Below, one piece after another: positions 36,913 through 44,615 of a stretch of DNA of 64,000 nucleotides (position 1 is the first letter of the stretch; each line of letters begins with the position of its first letter). The DNA is from Microvirgula aerodenitrificans DSM 15089 (GTDB taxonomy: Bacteria; Pseudomonadota; Gammaproteobacteria; Burkholderiales; Aquaspirillaceae): contig NZ_JHVK01000004.1 in NCBI RefSeq assembly GCF_000620105.1, forward strand, positions 62,001 through 126,000, given 5' to 3'. Below the pieces are notes generated by a model. That model saw only the letters and a list, made by a program, of their open reading frames with translations, had not been told where the DNA came from and made no database searches. The translations under genes and the position numbers were made by a program.

Positions 36913-37809
36913 ATGGACGCGCTGCGCAGCATGGCGATCTTCGCCACCGTGGTCGAGCAGGGATCGATGCGCGCCGCCGCGCGCGTGCTCGGCATCACGC
37001 CGTCGGCAGTCAGTCAGCAGATCGCCCAGCTGGAGCGCGATTGTGCGGTCACCCTGCTGTACCGCACCACGCGCAAGCTGACCCTGACCGAGGCCGGGCA
37101 GATGTTCTACGACGGCTGCGCCGACATGCTGGCGGCGGCACGGCGGGCCCGGACGCGGCTGGCCGAGCTGCGCGACACACTGAACGGCGAGCTGCGCATG
37201 ACTGCCCCGGTCGGTTTTGTCGGCCGGATGATCAGCGACGCGCTGGCGCCGCTGCTGGCGGCCAACCCCGGCCTGACCCTGACCCTGATCGTCAGCGATG
37301 AACGCATCGACCTGATCGGCGAGCGCATCGATCTCGCGCTGCGGGTCGGGCAACTGGAAGACTCGACCCTGATCGCCCGCCAGCTGGCGCGCTGCGACAG
37401 CCTGCTGGTGGCCTCACCGGCCTACCTGGCGCGCCATCCGCCCTTGCTGACGCCGGAACAGCTGGTCCGGCACACCTGGCTGCTGCTGGATGTCGGTCAG
37501 GGCGCACAGATGCCCGGCTTCAGCGGTCCGGATGGCCAGACCTTCACCCTGCGGGTCGAACCCCGGGTCCGCAGCAACAATATCCTGCAGGTACGTTCCT
37601 TCACCTGTGCCGGGCTCGGGCTGTCGGTGCAGCCGGAAACGGAGATTCGCAACGAGCTGGCGCGCGGCGAACTGGTGCGCGTGCTGCCGGGCTGGAGCCT
37701 GCCGCAGATGGGCATCTACGCGGTCACGCCGCGCCGGGACGCACAGCCGGCCAAGGTCCGCCACGCCATCGCCGCGCTGCAGGACTATTTCGCCCGGCAG
37801 GCAGGCTGA
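36913..37809 (+). CDS. LysR family transcriptional regulator
   Basis: 298 residues. N-terminal winged helix about 1-60 with GSMRAAARVLGITPSAVSQQIAQLE and LYRTTRKLTLTEAG; the effector-binding domain resembles the CrgA/aaeR-like group (GELRMTAPVGFVGRM). Effector unknown. It is divergent from the NmrA-like gene across a 101-bp gap that holds TTGACA (36855-36860), a possible -35. Confidence 0.92.
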   Translation: MDALRSMAIFATVVEQGSMRAAARVLGITPSAVSQQIAQLERDCAVTLLYRTTRKLTLTEAGQMFYDGCADMLAAARRARTRLAELRDTLNGELRMTAPVGFVGRMISDALAPLLAANPGLTLTLIVSDERIDLIGERIDLALRVGQLEDSTLIARQLARCDSLLVASPAYLARHPPLLTPEQLVRHTWLLLDVGQGAQMPGFSGPDGQTFTLRVEPRVRSNNILQVRSFTCAGLGLSVQPETEIRNELARGELVRVLPGWSLPQMGIYAVTPRRDAQPAKVRHAIAALQDYFARQAG

Positions 37810-37818
37810 CGCCAGCGC

Positions 37819-38139
37819 TCAGCGCTGCTGCCAGAGCGTGTTCACTTGCTGCGAGGCCGCGTCATAGTTGCGGCGCGCCTGCTCCATTTGCAGTTGCGCC
37901 GCGGACAATTCGTTCTGCGCCGTCTGTTGCGCATTCTGCGCATCGATCAGCCGTTTGTCGGCGGTGTCCTTGGCCGTGGTGGCGGTCTGCAGGCGACGCT
38001 CGGCATTGCTCATGCCGTCGCGCGCCTGCTGGAACACGACCTGGGCACGATAGATCTGGTCTTCAATCGGCGGATTGGCCGCATGGACGGCCAGCGTGGC
38101 GCCGGCCAGCAGTCCGGCGAGGCAAAGTTTCTGGATCAT
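37819..38139 (-). CDS. Small periplasmic coiled-coil protein
   Basis: 106 residues. Signal peptide LAGLLAGATLAVHA with cleavage near residue 20, then an almost uninterrupted Ala/Gln-rich helix (AERRLQTATTAKDTADKRL, QNAQQTAQNELSAAQLQM). The pattern suggests a coiled-coil or alanine-zipper periplasmic protein; there is no lipobox. I do not recognise a named family. It stops 9 bp from the convergent lysR stop. Confidence 0.75.
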   Translation of the reverse strand: MIQKLCLAGLLAGATLAVHAANPPIEDQIYRAQVVFQQARDGMSNAERRLQTATTAKDTADKRLIDAQNAQQTAQNELSAAQLQMEQARRNYDAASQQVNTLWQQR

Positions 38140-38219
38140 GGCGGGGCCCTGGAGAAAGAGGAATCACTGTAGCAGAACCCCGCCGGCAGACAAATCGGCA
38201 GCCCCGGCCGCCACCGGCT

Positions 38220-38242
38220 TGTGCATTTCCTTCATTTGCACA
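38220..38242. promoter_or_regulatory. 23-bp dyad upstream of monooxygenase gene
   Basis: TGTGCA (38220-38225) and TGCACA (38237-38242) form an inverted repeat in the divergent gap between the small periplasmic gene and the flavin monooxygenase. The size fits a dimeric regulator site; the regulator is unknown. Confidence 0.3.
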
Positions 38243-38321
38243 GCATTTTTAAATGTTTGTCGTTTGCCGGGGGGCAGCGAATGATCACGGACCTGAATTC
38301 TGCATCCGGACCGAACGCGTC

Positions 38322-39824
38322 ATGACCCCGATTTCCCCCGCCGCCACGCCATCGTCGTGGCCACACCCCCCCTCCCTCGACGCACTGGAAGCCCGGCTGC
38401 GACAGGATCTCGACTGGCTGTGCCGCCCGGCAAAAGCCTGGGTACCGTCCCGCGGACGCGGCGTGCTCGACGTAGCCATCATCGGTGGCGGCATGGCCGG
38501 GCTGACGCTGGCCGCCGCGCTCAAGCACCAGGGCATCCAGGCGATTGCCTTCGACCGTGCGCCGCAGGGTTTAGAGGGGCCGTGGGCAACCACGGCGCGC
38601 ATGGAAACCCTGCGCTCGCCAAAGGAACTGACCGGCCCGGCGCTCGGTCTGCCGGCCCTGACCTTCCGCGCCTGGTACGAAGCGCAGTTCGGACTGGCGG
38701 CCTGGCAGGCCCTGGACAAGATTCCGCGCCTGCAGTGGATGGATTACCTGCGCTGGTATCGCCGCGTGCTGGAGCTGGACGTACGCAACCGCCAGCGGGT
38801 GGTCGACGTGCGACCGCGCGCGGACGGCAAGCTGGTCTCGCTGCAGCTGCGCGACGAGCAGCAGCAGGACCGGCCGTATGAAGTACTGGCCCGGCACGTG
38901 GTGCTGGCCACCGGCCATGACGGCCTCGGCGGCCCCTGGCTGCCGGACTGGGCCGCACAATTGCCGCGCGACCGCCGGGCCCATTCCTCGGACGACTACG
39001 ACGTCGCCGCACTGCGTGGCCGGCGGGTGGTGGTCATCGGCGGCGGCGCCTCGGCCATGGACAGCGCCGCCACCGCGCTGGAAGCCGGTGCCGCGCGCGT
39101 CGATCTGCTGATCCGCCGCGATGACCTGCCGCGCATCAACAAAAGCAAGGGTGCCGGCAGCCCGGGCATGCTGCACGGTTACTGGCAGCTGGCCGACGAG
39201 TGGAAATGGCGCTGGCGTCACTACATCAACGAGCAGCAGATTCCGCCACCGCACAACAGCACGCTGCGCGTGTCGCGCCATGCCAATGCCCATTTCCATT
39301 TCGGCACACCGGTGCGCTCGGCGTCGCTGCGCGCCGACGGCGCCCTGCGGCTGGACACCGCCCGGGGACCGCTGGCGACCGACTTCGTGATTTTCTGCAC
39401 CGGCTTCCGCACCGACTGGCAGCAGCGGCCGGAATACGCCGCCATCGCGCCGCATGTGCGACTGTGGCAGGACCGCTACCAGCCGCCGGCCGGGCTGGAA
39501 GACGCCGAGCTGGCCGGTTCGCCGGACGTGGGCAGCCTGTTCGAGTTCCGGCAGAAGACCGATGGCGCCTGCCCCGGTCTGGAACGCATCCATGCCTTCT
39601 GCTACCCGGCCGCCCTGTCCCAGGGCGCCGGTGCCGGCGACATCCCGCAGATCAGTGTCGGCGCCCAGCGCCTGGCCGAGGGGCTGGCCGCCAGCCTGCT
39701 GCTGGAAGATGCGCCGCTGCACTTCGCCGCGCTGCAGCACTATGACGATCCGGAGCTGCTCGGCAATGAATGGACGCCGGCCGCTTTCCCGGTCTACGAG
39801 GATGACAGCGAGCTGGTGTCGTGA
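38322..39824 (+). CDS. Flavin-containing monooxygenase-like oxidoreductase
   Basis: 500 residues from ATG 38322. The FAD-binding motif GGGMAG (55-60) and a second NADP-type motif GGGASAMDSA near 240 are separated by HSSDDYD, a loose version of the FMO FxGxxxHxxxY region. A late ATG-like motif (FVIFCTGF) is present. Class B flavoprotein monooxygenases insert oxygen at N or S, or perform Baeyer-Villiger reactions; the exact type is not decidable. It converges on the ABC/CMD operon with a shared terminator, so a common pathway is possible but unproven. Confidence 0.85.
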   Translation: MTPISPAATPSSWPHPPSLDALEARLRQDLDWLCRPAKAWVPSRGRGVLDVAIIGGGMAGLTLAAALKHQGIQAIAFDRAPQGLEGPWATTARMETLRSPKELTGPALGLPALTFRAWYEAQFGLAAWQALDKIPRLQWMDYLRWYRRVLELDVRNRQRVVDVRPRADGKLVSLQLRDEQQQDRPYEVLARHVVLATGHDGLGGPWLPDWAAQLPRDRRAHSSDDYDVAALRGRRVVVIGGGASAMDSAATALEAGAARVDLLIRRDDLPRINKSKGAGSPGMLHGYWQLADEWKWRWRHYINEQQIPPPHNSTLRVSRHANAHFHFGTPVRSASLRADGALRLDTARGPLATDFVIFCTGFRTDWQQRPEYAAIAPHVRLWQDRYQPPAGLEDAELAGSPDVGSLFEFRQKTDGACPGLERIHAFCYPAALSQGAGAGDIPQISVGAQRLAEGLAASLLLEDAPLHFAALQHYDDPELLGNEWTPAAFPVYEDDSELVS

Positions 39825-39837
39825 CCGCACGCAGCAT

Positions 39838-39881
39838 GAAAAATGGCCAGGCCCGCATCCGGTGATGCGGGCCTGGCCATT
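39838..39881. terminator. Bidirectional terminator between FMO gene and CMD operon
   Basis: An 18-bp perfect stem, 39842-39859 with 39864-39881 (arm AATGGCCAGGCCCGCATC), loop CGGT. The A-run at 39838-39843 gives a T-tract for minus-strand transcripts, so it is a good terminator for the ABC operon and probably also stops the monooxygenase transcript. Confidence 0.85.
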
Positions 39882-39900
39882 GGTGTGAATGCCGCAGTAC

Positions 39901-40509
39901 TCAGACGACGGCCGGCGCCTCCGGCTCGCCCAGGCTCAGCATCAGCCGGTTGGCCCAGTTGAAGAATGCGGCACCATGGATGACGTCGGCAATGGCCAGG
40001 TCGTCCAGCCCGGCCGCGCGCAGCCGTGCGGTCTCCGCCGCACCGAAGGTCGACGGGGTGGCCGACAGCGCGATCGATGCGGCGACGATGGCGTTCCAGC
40101 GTTCCCCCAGATCCGCCCTCACGCCGTCATCGAGCAGACGCTGCACGTCGTCGTCACGGTGCGAGAAATGGGCAGCGAAGCGCGCATGGACCGATGCGCA
40201 GTACAGGCAGCCGTTGTAGCGCGATGTCGCCGCGGCCGACAGTTCGCGCTCGGCGCGCGGCAGGCCGGCATCCGGGTTGTAGAAAATGTCCTTGTCGGTC
40301 CGGGTGCGCGCGCCAAGGGTGTCCGGGTCGCGCGCCAGCAGGCGGAAGTACGCCGACCTGGCCCGGGCGGCATCGACCAGCCCGGCGCGGTGACGATCGG
40401 TCAGTTCCGCTTCCGGCAGCGGTTCCAGCCACGGCAGCCATTCCAGTTGGTCACGGGTAAAGGCCAGCGGCGGCCGGTTGTCCGGATGGGTCAGCAGGGT
40501 GTCGGTCAT
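39901..40509 (-). CDS. AhpD-like alkylhydroperoxidase domain protein
   Basis: 202 residues of the carboxymuconolactone decarboxylase superfamily. The AhpD-type redox motif CxxCxxxH is intact as Cys 101, Cys 104 and His 108 (CLYCASVHARF), so peroxidase or thiol-disulfide activity is plausible. It matches, as I recall, the Avi_7169-type family that always travels with the next gene and an ABC importer. It is the last gene of the minus-strand operon and overlaps its partner by 4 bp. Confidence 0.87.
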   Translation of the reverse strand: MTDTLLTHPDNRPPLAFTRDQLEWLPWLEPLPEAELTDRHRAGLVDAARARSAYFRLLARDPDTLGARTRTDKDIFYNPDAGLPRAERELSAAATSRYNGCLYCASVHARFAAHFSHRDDDVQRLLDDGVRADLGERWNAIVAASIALSATPSTFGAAETARLRAAGLDDLAIADVIHGAAFFNWANRLMLSLGEPEAPAVV

Positions 40510-41132
40510 GCCAGGGCTCGCTGCGGGGAAAGGTGGGCGGCCAGGACCTGCAGGCCGGAAACGACGCGGATCTGGAAGGCCAGGAAGGCCACGATCTGCG
40601 CCAGGATGACGATGTCGGTCGCCGACCAGCCGGTGTCGAGCAGTGCCTGCAGATCGGCCGCTGCCGCGTCACGCGGATGGAACACCAGCAGGTGCGCATG
40701 CCCGAAACCCGCCGCCAGGCGCTCGCCCAGCAGCAGGCGCTGCGCCGGGTCGGCCCGCCAGCGCGGCCCGTCGACATCCTCGACGCTCAGCGGACCGGCC
40801 GGATAGTGCCCGTACGGGCCCTGGCCTGCCGCCTGCGCCGCGATGGCCGCGACAGCGACCGCCAGCCCGGCATCCCGTTGCGCCAGGGCGTCGGCGTAAA
40901 AGCGGGCAGCATCGCCCTGGCGATGCAGGGCGGCGACAAAGGCGGCAATGGCGAAACGTTCATCGGCATCAACCTGGCCGGGCACCGGCGCGGCCGGCGC
41001 GAACAGCGCCAGATAACTCTGCTGCGCGTGCAGTCGCGCCTGCGGGCGCTGCGAGCGCAATCGGTCGATGGCGTCGCCCGGCAGGACGCCGGCCAGCTGG
41101 TCAATGACATCGGAAGGGGGAGATAAGGTCAT
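40506..41132 (-). CDS. CMD domain protein, Avi_7170-like
   Basis: 208 residues from ATG 41132, whose ATGA overlap with the upstream ATPase gene fixes the start. It has a degenerate CMD fold (AAFVAALHRQGDAARFYADAL, ILAQIVAFLAFQIRVVSGLQVL) without the CxxC pair of its partner at 40509, so it may be a structural or substrate-binding subunit. This pair of CMD proteins is a fixed feature of a group of peptide/nickel-type ABC operons. Confidence 0.83.
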   Translation of the reverse strand: MTLSPPSDVIDQLAGVLPGDAIDRLRSQRPQARLHAQQSYLALFAPAAPVPGQVDADERFAIAAFVAALHRQGDAARFYADALAQRDAGLAVAVAAIAAQAAGQGPYGHYPAGPLSVEDVDGPRWRADPAQRLLLGERLAAGFGHAHLLVFHPRDAAAADLQALLDTGWSATDIVILAQIVAFLAFQIRVVSGLQVLAAHLSPQRALA

Positions 41133-42772
41133 GCGGCTTCCAGGCAAGGTGAAGGATGAAGGACAGGGCGCGGATGGCCCTGACCGGGAATGGCGGCCAG
41201 CAGCTCGCGGGTGCAGTCGCTGCCGGGGCGGAGGAACACGTCCACGACCCGGCCGCAGTCGACCTGGCGGCCGCCGTGCAGCACCGACACCGTGTCGGCG
41301 ATCTGCCTGACCACTGCCAGGTCGTGGGAAATGAACAGATAGGTCAGGCCGAGGTCGCGCTGCAGGGTCTCCAGCAGGTCGAGGATCTGCGCCTGCACCG
41401 TGACATCGAGCGCCGACACCGCCTCGTCCAGCACCAGCACCCGGGGGTCCAGCACCAGTGCACGGGCAATGGCCACCCGCTGGCGCTGGCCGCCGGACAG
41501 TGCATGCGGATAGCGCGCCAGCACCGCCGGCGGCAGGCCGACCCGCGCCAGCATGTCGCGCACCTTGCGTTCGCGTACGGCGCGCGGCAGTGGTTCGAAA
41601 TTGAGCAGCGGCTCCTCGATAATGCGGAACACGGTCTGACGCGGATCGAGCGAGGTAAACGGGTTCTGGTAGACCAGCTGGATCCGGCGGCGGAATTGCC
41701 GCAGCGCCTCACCGCGCAGGGTGGCCGGATCGATGCCGTCGATCCGCACCCGGCCCGATGTCGGGCGCAGGAAGCCGGTCACATTGCGCAGGGTGGTGGT
41801 CTTGCCGGAGCCGGACTCGCCGACAATGGCGTGGGTCGTGCCACGGCGGACACGGAACGACACCCGGTCGACCGCACGGAAGCGGTCATGGCGACCGTCC
41901 GACGCGAATTCGTGCACCAGTTCATCGACCTCGATGGCGATATCGTCGTCATCACCGGACACGGCGGGCCGGAACGCCGTCGTCGACAACGACGGGGCAT
42001 CGGCCAGCAGCTTGCGGGCATAGGCGCTTTGCGGATTGCGCAGCAGTGCGGCCGTCGGGCCCTGTTCCTGGATGCGACCGTTCTGCATCACCACCAGCCG
42101 GTCGGCGCGGTCGGCCGCCACGCCGAGGTCATGGGTCACCAGCAGTACGGCGGTGCCCTGCTCGCGGCGCAGGGAGTCGATCAGGTCGAGGATGCGCCGC
42201 TGCACCGTCACATCCAGTGCGCTGGTCGGCTCGTCGGCAATGATCAGCGCCGGCCGCAGCGCAATGGCAATCGCGATCAGCACCCGCTGCTTCATGCCGC
42301 CGGACAACTGGTGCGGGTACTGGCGGGCGCGCCGTTCCGGCTGTGGCAGGCCGACGTGGGCCAGCAGTTCAATGACCCGGGCGGCGATCGCCTTGCGGTC
42401 GCCGTGACGGTGAATGCGCAGGATTTCCGCCACCTGCTCGCCGATGGTCAGTACCGGATTCAGCGAACTGGTCGGGTCTTGCGGGATCAGGCTGAGCACG
42501 CGGCCGCGGATGCTGTCGAAGCGCGCCGGCGACCAGCCGGCGATATCGGTGCCATTCAGCCGGATCGCGCCCTGCTCCAGCCGGCCATTGCCGGCCAGCA
42601 GGCCGATCACCGCCTGCGCCGTGGTGGTCTTGCCCGAGCCGGACTCGCCGACCAGGGCCACCACCTCGCCGGGACCGACCGAGAACGACACCTCGTGCAC
42701 CACGCGCCGGCACTGGTCACCATCGCGATAGCTGATGGACACCTGGTCGAGTTCAAGCACCGGAACCGTCAT
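41129..42772 (-). CDS. Double ATPase of dipeptide-type ABC importer
   Basis: 547 residues from ATG 42772, carrying two complete DppD/DppF-like ATPase domains. The first has Walker A GESGSGKT (42-49), signature LSGGMKQR and Walker B LIIADEPTSALD. The second has another GESGSGKT near residue 315, LSGGQRQR near 425 and LVLDEAVSALD; here Ala replaces the usual Pro-Thr before SALD, while the catalytic Glu is kept. It energises the two permeases upstream. It overlaps both neighbours by 4 bp. Confidence 0.93.
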   Translation of the reverse strand: MTVPVLELDQVSISYRDGDQCRRVVHEVSFSVGPGEVVALVGESGSGKTTTAQAVIGLLAGNGRLEQGAIRLNGTDIAGWSPARFDSIRGRVLSLIPQDPTSSLNPVLTIGEQVAEILRIHRHGDRKAIAARVIELLAHVGLPQPERRARQYPHQLSGGMKQRVLIAIAIALRPALIIADEPTSALDVTVQRRILDLIDSLRREQGTAVLLVTHDLGVAADRADRLVVMQNGRIQEQGPTAALLRNPQSAYARKLLADAPSLSTTAFRPAVSGDDDDIAIEVDELVHEFASDGRHDRFRAVDRVSFRVRRGTTHAIVGESGSGKTTTLRNVTGFLRPTSGRVRIDGIDPATLRGEALRQFRRRIQLVYQNPFTSLDPRQTVFRIIEEPLLNFEPLPRAVRERKVRDMLARVGLPPAVLARYPHALSGGQRQRVAIARALVLDPRVLVLDEAVSALDVTVQAQILDLLETLQRDLGLTYLFISHDLAVVRQIADTVSVLHGGRQVDCGRVVDVFLRPGSDCTRELLAAIPGQGHPRPVLHPSPCLEAA

Positions 42773-43653
42773 GACAACTCCTTTCTCATGCCCACGCTGA
42801 TGCGGTTGGCCGCGACCACCACCGCCACCACCAGCAGGCCGGGTACCGTCGTCAGCCACCAGGCGCTGGCGATGTAGTTGCGGCCCTCGGCAATCAGCAA
42901 CCCCCATTCCGGCGTCGGCGGCGGAGCGCCGTAGCCGAGAAAGCCCAGGGTGGAGATCGACAGGATGGCCGAGCCGAACTGCAGTGCCGCCAGCGCAATG
43001 ACCGAGGTCAGCGAATTGGGCAGCACATGCCGCCACAGCACGGCGGAAAAGCGGCCCCCGCTGCCGAATGCCGCCTCGACATAATCCGAACGGCGCACGC
43101 GGACGCTTTCCGAGCGCGCCAGCCGTGCGAAGCTGGCCACCGAGGCGACGCCAACGGCAATGGCCGCATTCAGGGTGCCGAAGCCGAGCAGAATGATGAT
43201 GCTAAGCGACAGCAGCAGCGCCGGCACCGACAGCAGGACATCGACGATGCGCATGATCACGGCATCAGTCCGGCCACCGAGCGCACCGGCAATCAACCCG
43301 AGCAGGGTGCCGAACAGCAGCCCCACCGCCACGGCGACAAAGGCGCCGGACAGCGAATGGACGGCGCCGTACACCAGCCGGGCATACAGATCGCGCCCCA
43401 GCGCATCGGTGCCCAGCAGATGACCGGCGCCGGGCGCCAGCAGTTGCTGGCCGGCCACGCCCTGGGTCGCGCTGTGAGGTGTGAACAGGCCCGGCGCCAG
43501 CGCCCACAGTGCGACCAGCAGCATCACCAGCCAGGCCAGTGCCAGCGTCGGCGGCACCCGGCGCAGCCGGGCTGCGGCACGCTGCAGGACAGGGCGGACG
43601 GCACGTCCGCCGGAAGAGGTCAGCGCGACACGCGCCAGAAGTGGGGTATTCAT
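42769..43653 (-). CDS. DppC-like ABC permease
   Basis: 294 residues; BPD_transp_1 permease with an extended N-terminal OppC-type segment and about six membrane helices. The cytoplasmic EAA loop is seen as SVRVRRSDYVEAAFGSGGR. LGTDALGRDLYARLVYG is the classical DppC/OppC motif before the second helix. It pairs with the DppB-like permease, overlapping it by 4 bp. Confidence 0.93.
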   Translation of the reverse strand: MNTPLLARVALTSSGGRAVRPVLQRAAARLRRVPPTLALAWLVMLLVALWALAPGLFTPHSATQGVAGQQLLAPGAGHLLGTDALGRDLYARLVYGAVHSLSGAFVAVAVGLLFGTLLGLIAGALGGRTDAVIMRIVDVLLSVPALLLSLSIIILLGFGTLNAAIAVGVASVASFARLARSESVRVRRSDYVEAAFGSGGRFSAVLWRHVLPNSLTSVIALAALQFGSAILSISTLGFLGYGAPPPTPEWGLLIAEGRNYIASAWWLTTVPGLLVVAVVVAANRISVGMRKELS

Positions 43654-44600
43654 GATGCGGCTCCCGCCTCGCGGCGCAATCGGGGATCGAGCACCGGCAG
43701 CAGCAGATCCACGATCAGGTTGATAACGACAAAGACGGTGGCGGAAAACACGACAATGGCCTGCAGCACGGCCGTGTCCTGATTGCCGACCGCCTGCTGG
43801 GTCAGGCTGCCGAGGCCGTTGAGACCGAACACGGCCTCGGTGACTACCGCGCCGGCCAGCAACTCACCGAACAGGATGCCGGCCATGGTCAGCGTCGGCG
43901 GCACCGCATTGCGGGCTACGTGCCGCCACAGCACGCCGTTGCGCGTGGCGCCCTTGGCCCGCGCCACGGCGACGAACGGTTGCGTCAGCACCTCGTCGAT
44001 ATTGCGCATCAGGATCTGGGCCAGCGGCGCCGAAATCGGCAGTGCCAGTGTCAGTGTCGGCAGGACCAGCCCTTCCCACGGGCCGGGATTGATGACCGGA
44101 ATCAGCCCGAACCGGAACGAGAACACCTGGATCAGCATGATGCCAAGCCAGAACACCGGCACCGAAATGAACAGCGACGGCAGCGAACGGATGACCTCGC
44201 GCAGCCACGCGCCACGCGCGGAGGTCGACAGGACGGCCAGCACCACCGCCAGCGCCGCCGCCAGCAGGAAGCCCAGCCCGGCCAGACGCAGCGTCGGCGG
44301 CAGGCTGGTGGCCAGGCTCTGGCTGACCGGCACGCCGGCCTGCACCGAGTAGCCGAAATGACCGCCGAGGAAGTTGACCAGCGTATGCAGGTACTGTTCC
44401 GCCAGCGGGCTGTCCGCCCCGTAGGACGCACGGATGTCGGCCACCTGCTCCGGGCTCAGTCCGAGGTCCGGATTCAGGAACTTGATCAGGATCGCGTCAC
44501 CGGGCAGCGCCTGCAGCAGCAGGAACGACAGGGTGAAGGTCGCCCACAGCACCAGCAGCGCCTGGCCCAGCCGGCCCGGCAGGGAATGGCTTGTCGACAT
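43650..44600 (-). CDS. DppB-like ABC permease
   Basis: 316 residues; DppB/OppB-type permease with TM1 followed by LPGDAILIKFLNPDLGLSPEQ, a periplasmic LGGHFGYSVQAGVPVSQSL segment and the EAA region AVARAKGATRNGVLWRHVARNA. Together with the DppC-like protein it forms the channel. It lies 15 bp downstream of the binding-protein gene. Confidence 0.93.
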   Translation of the reverse strand: MSTSHSLPGRLGQALLVLWATFTLSFLLLQALPGDAILIKFLNPDLGLSPEQVADIRASYGADSPLAEQYLHTLVNFLGGHFGYSVQAGVPVSQSLATSLPPTLRLAGLGFLLAAALAVVLAVLSTSARGAWLREVIRSLPSLFISVPVFWLGIMLIQVFSFRFGLIPVINPGPWEGLVLPTLTLALPISAPLAQILMRNIDEVLTQPFVAVARAKGATRNGVLWRHVARNAVPPTLTMAGILFGELLAGAVVTEAVFGLNGLGSLTQQAVGNQDTAVLQAIVVFSATVFVVINLIVDLLLPVLDPRLRREAGAAS

Positions 44601-44615
44601 GCAGGCTCCTTCCGG

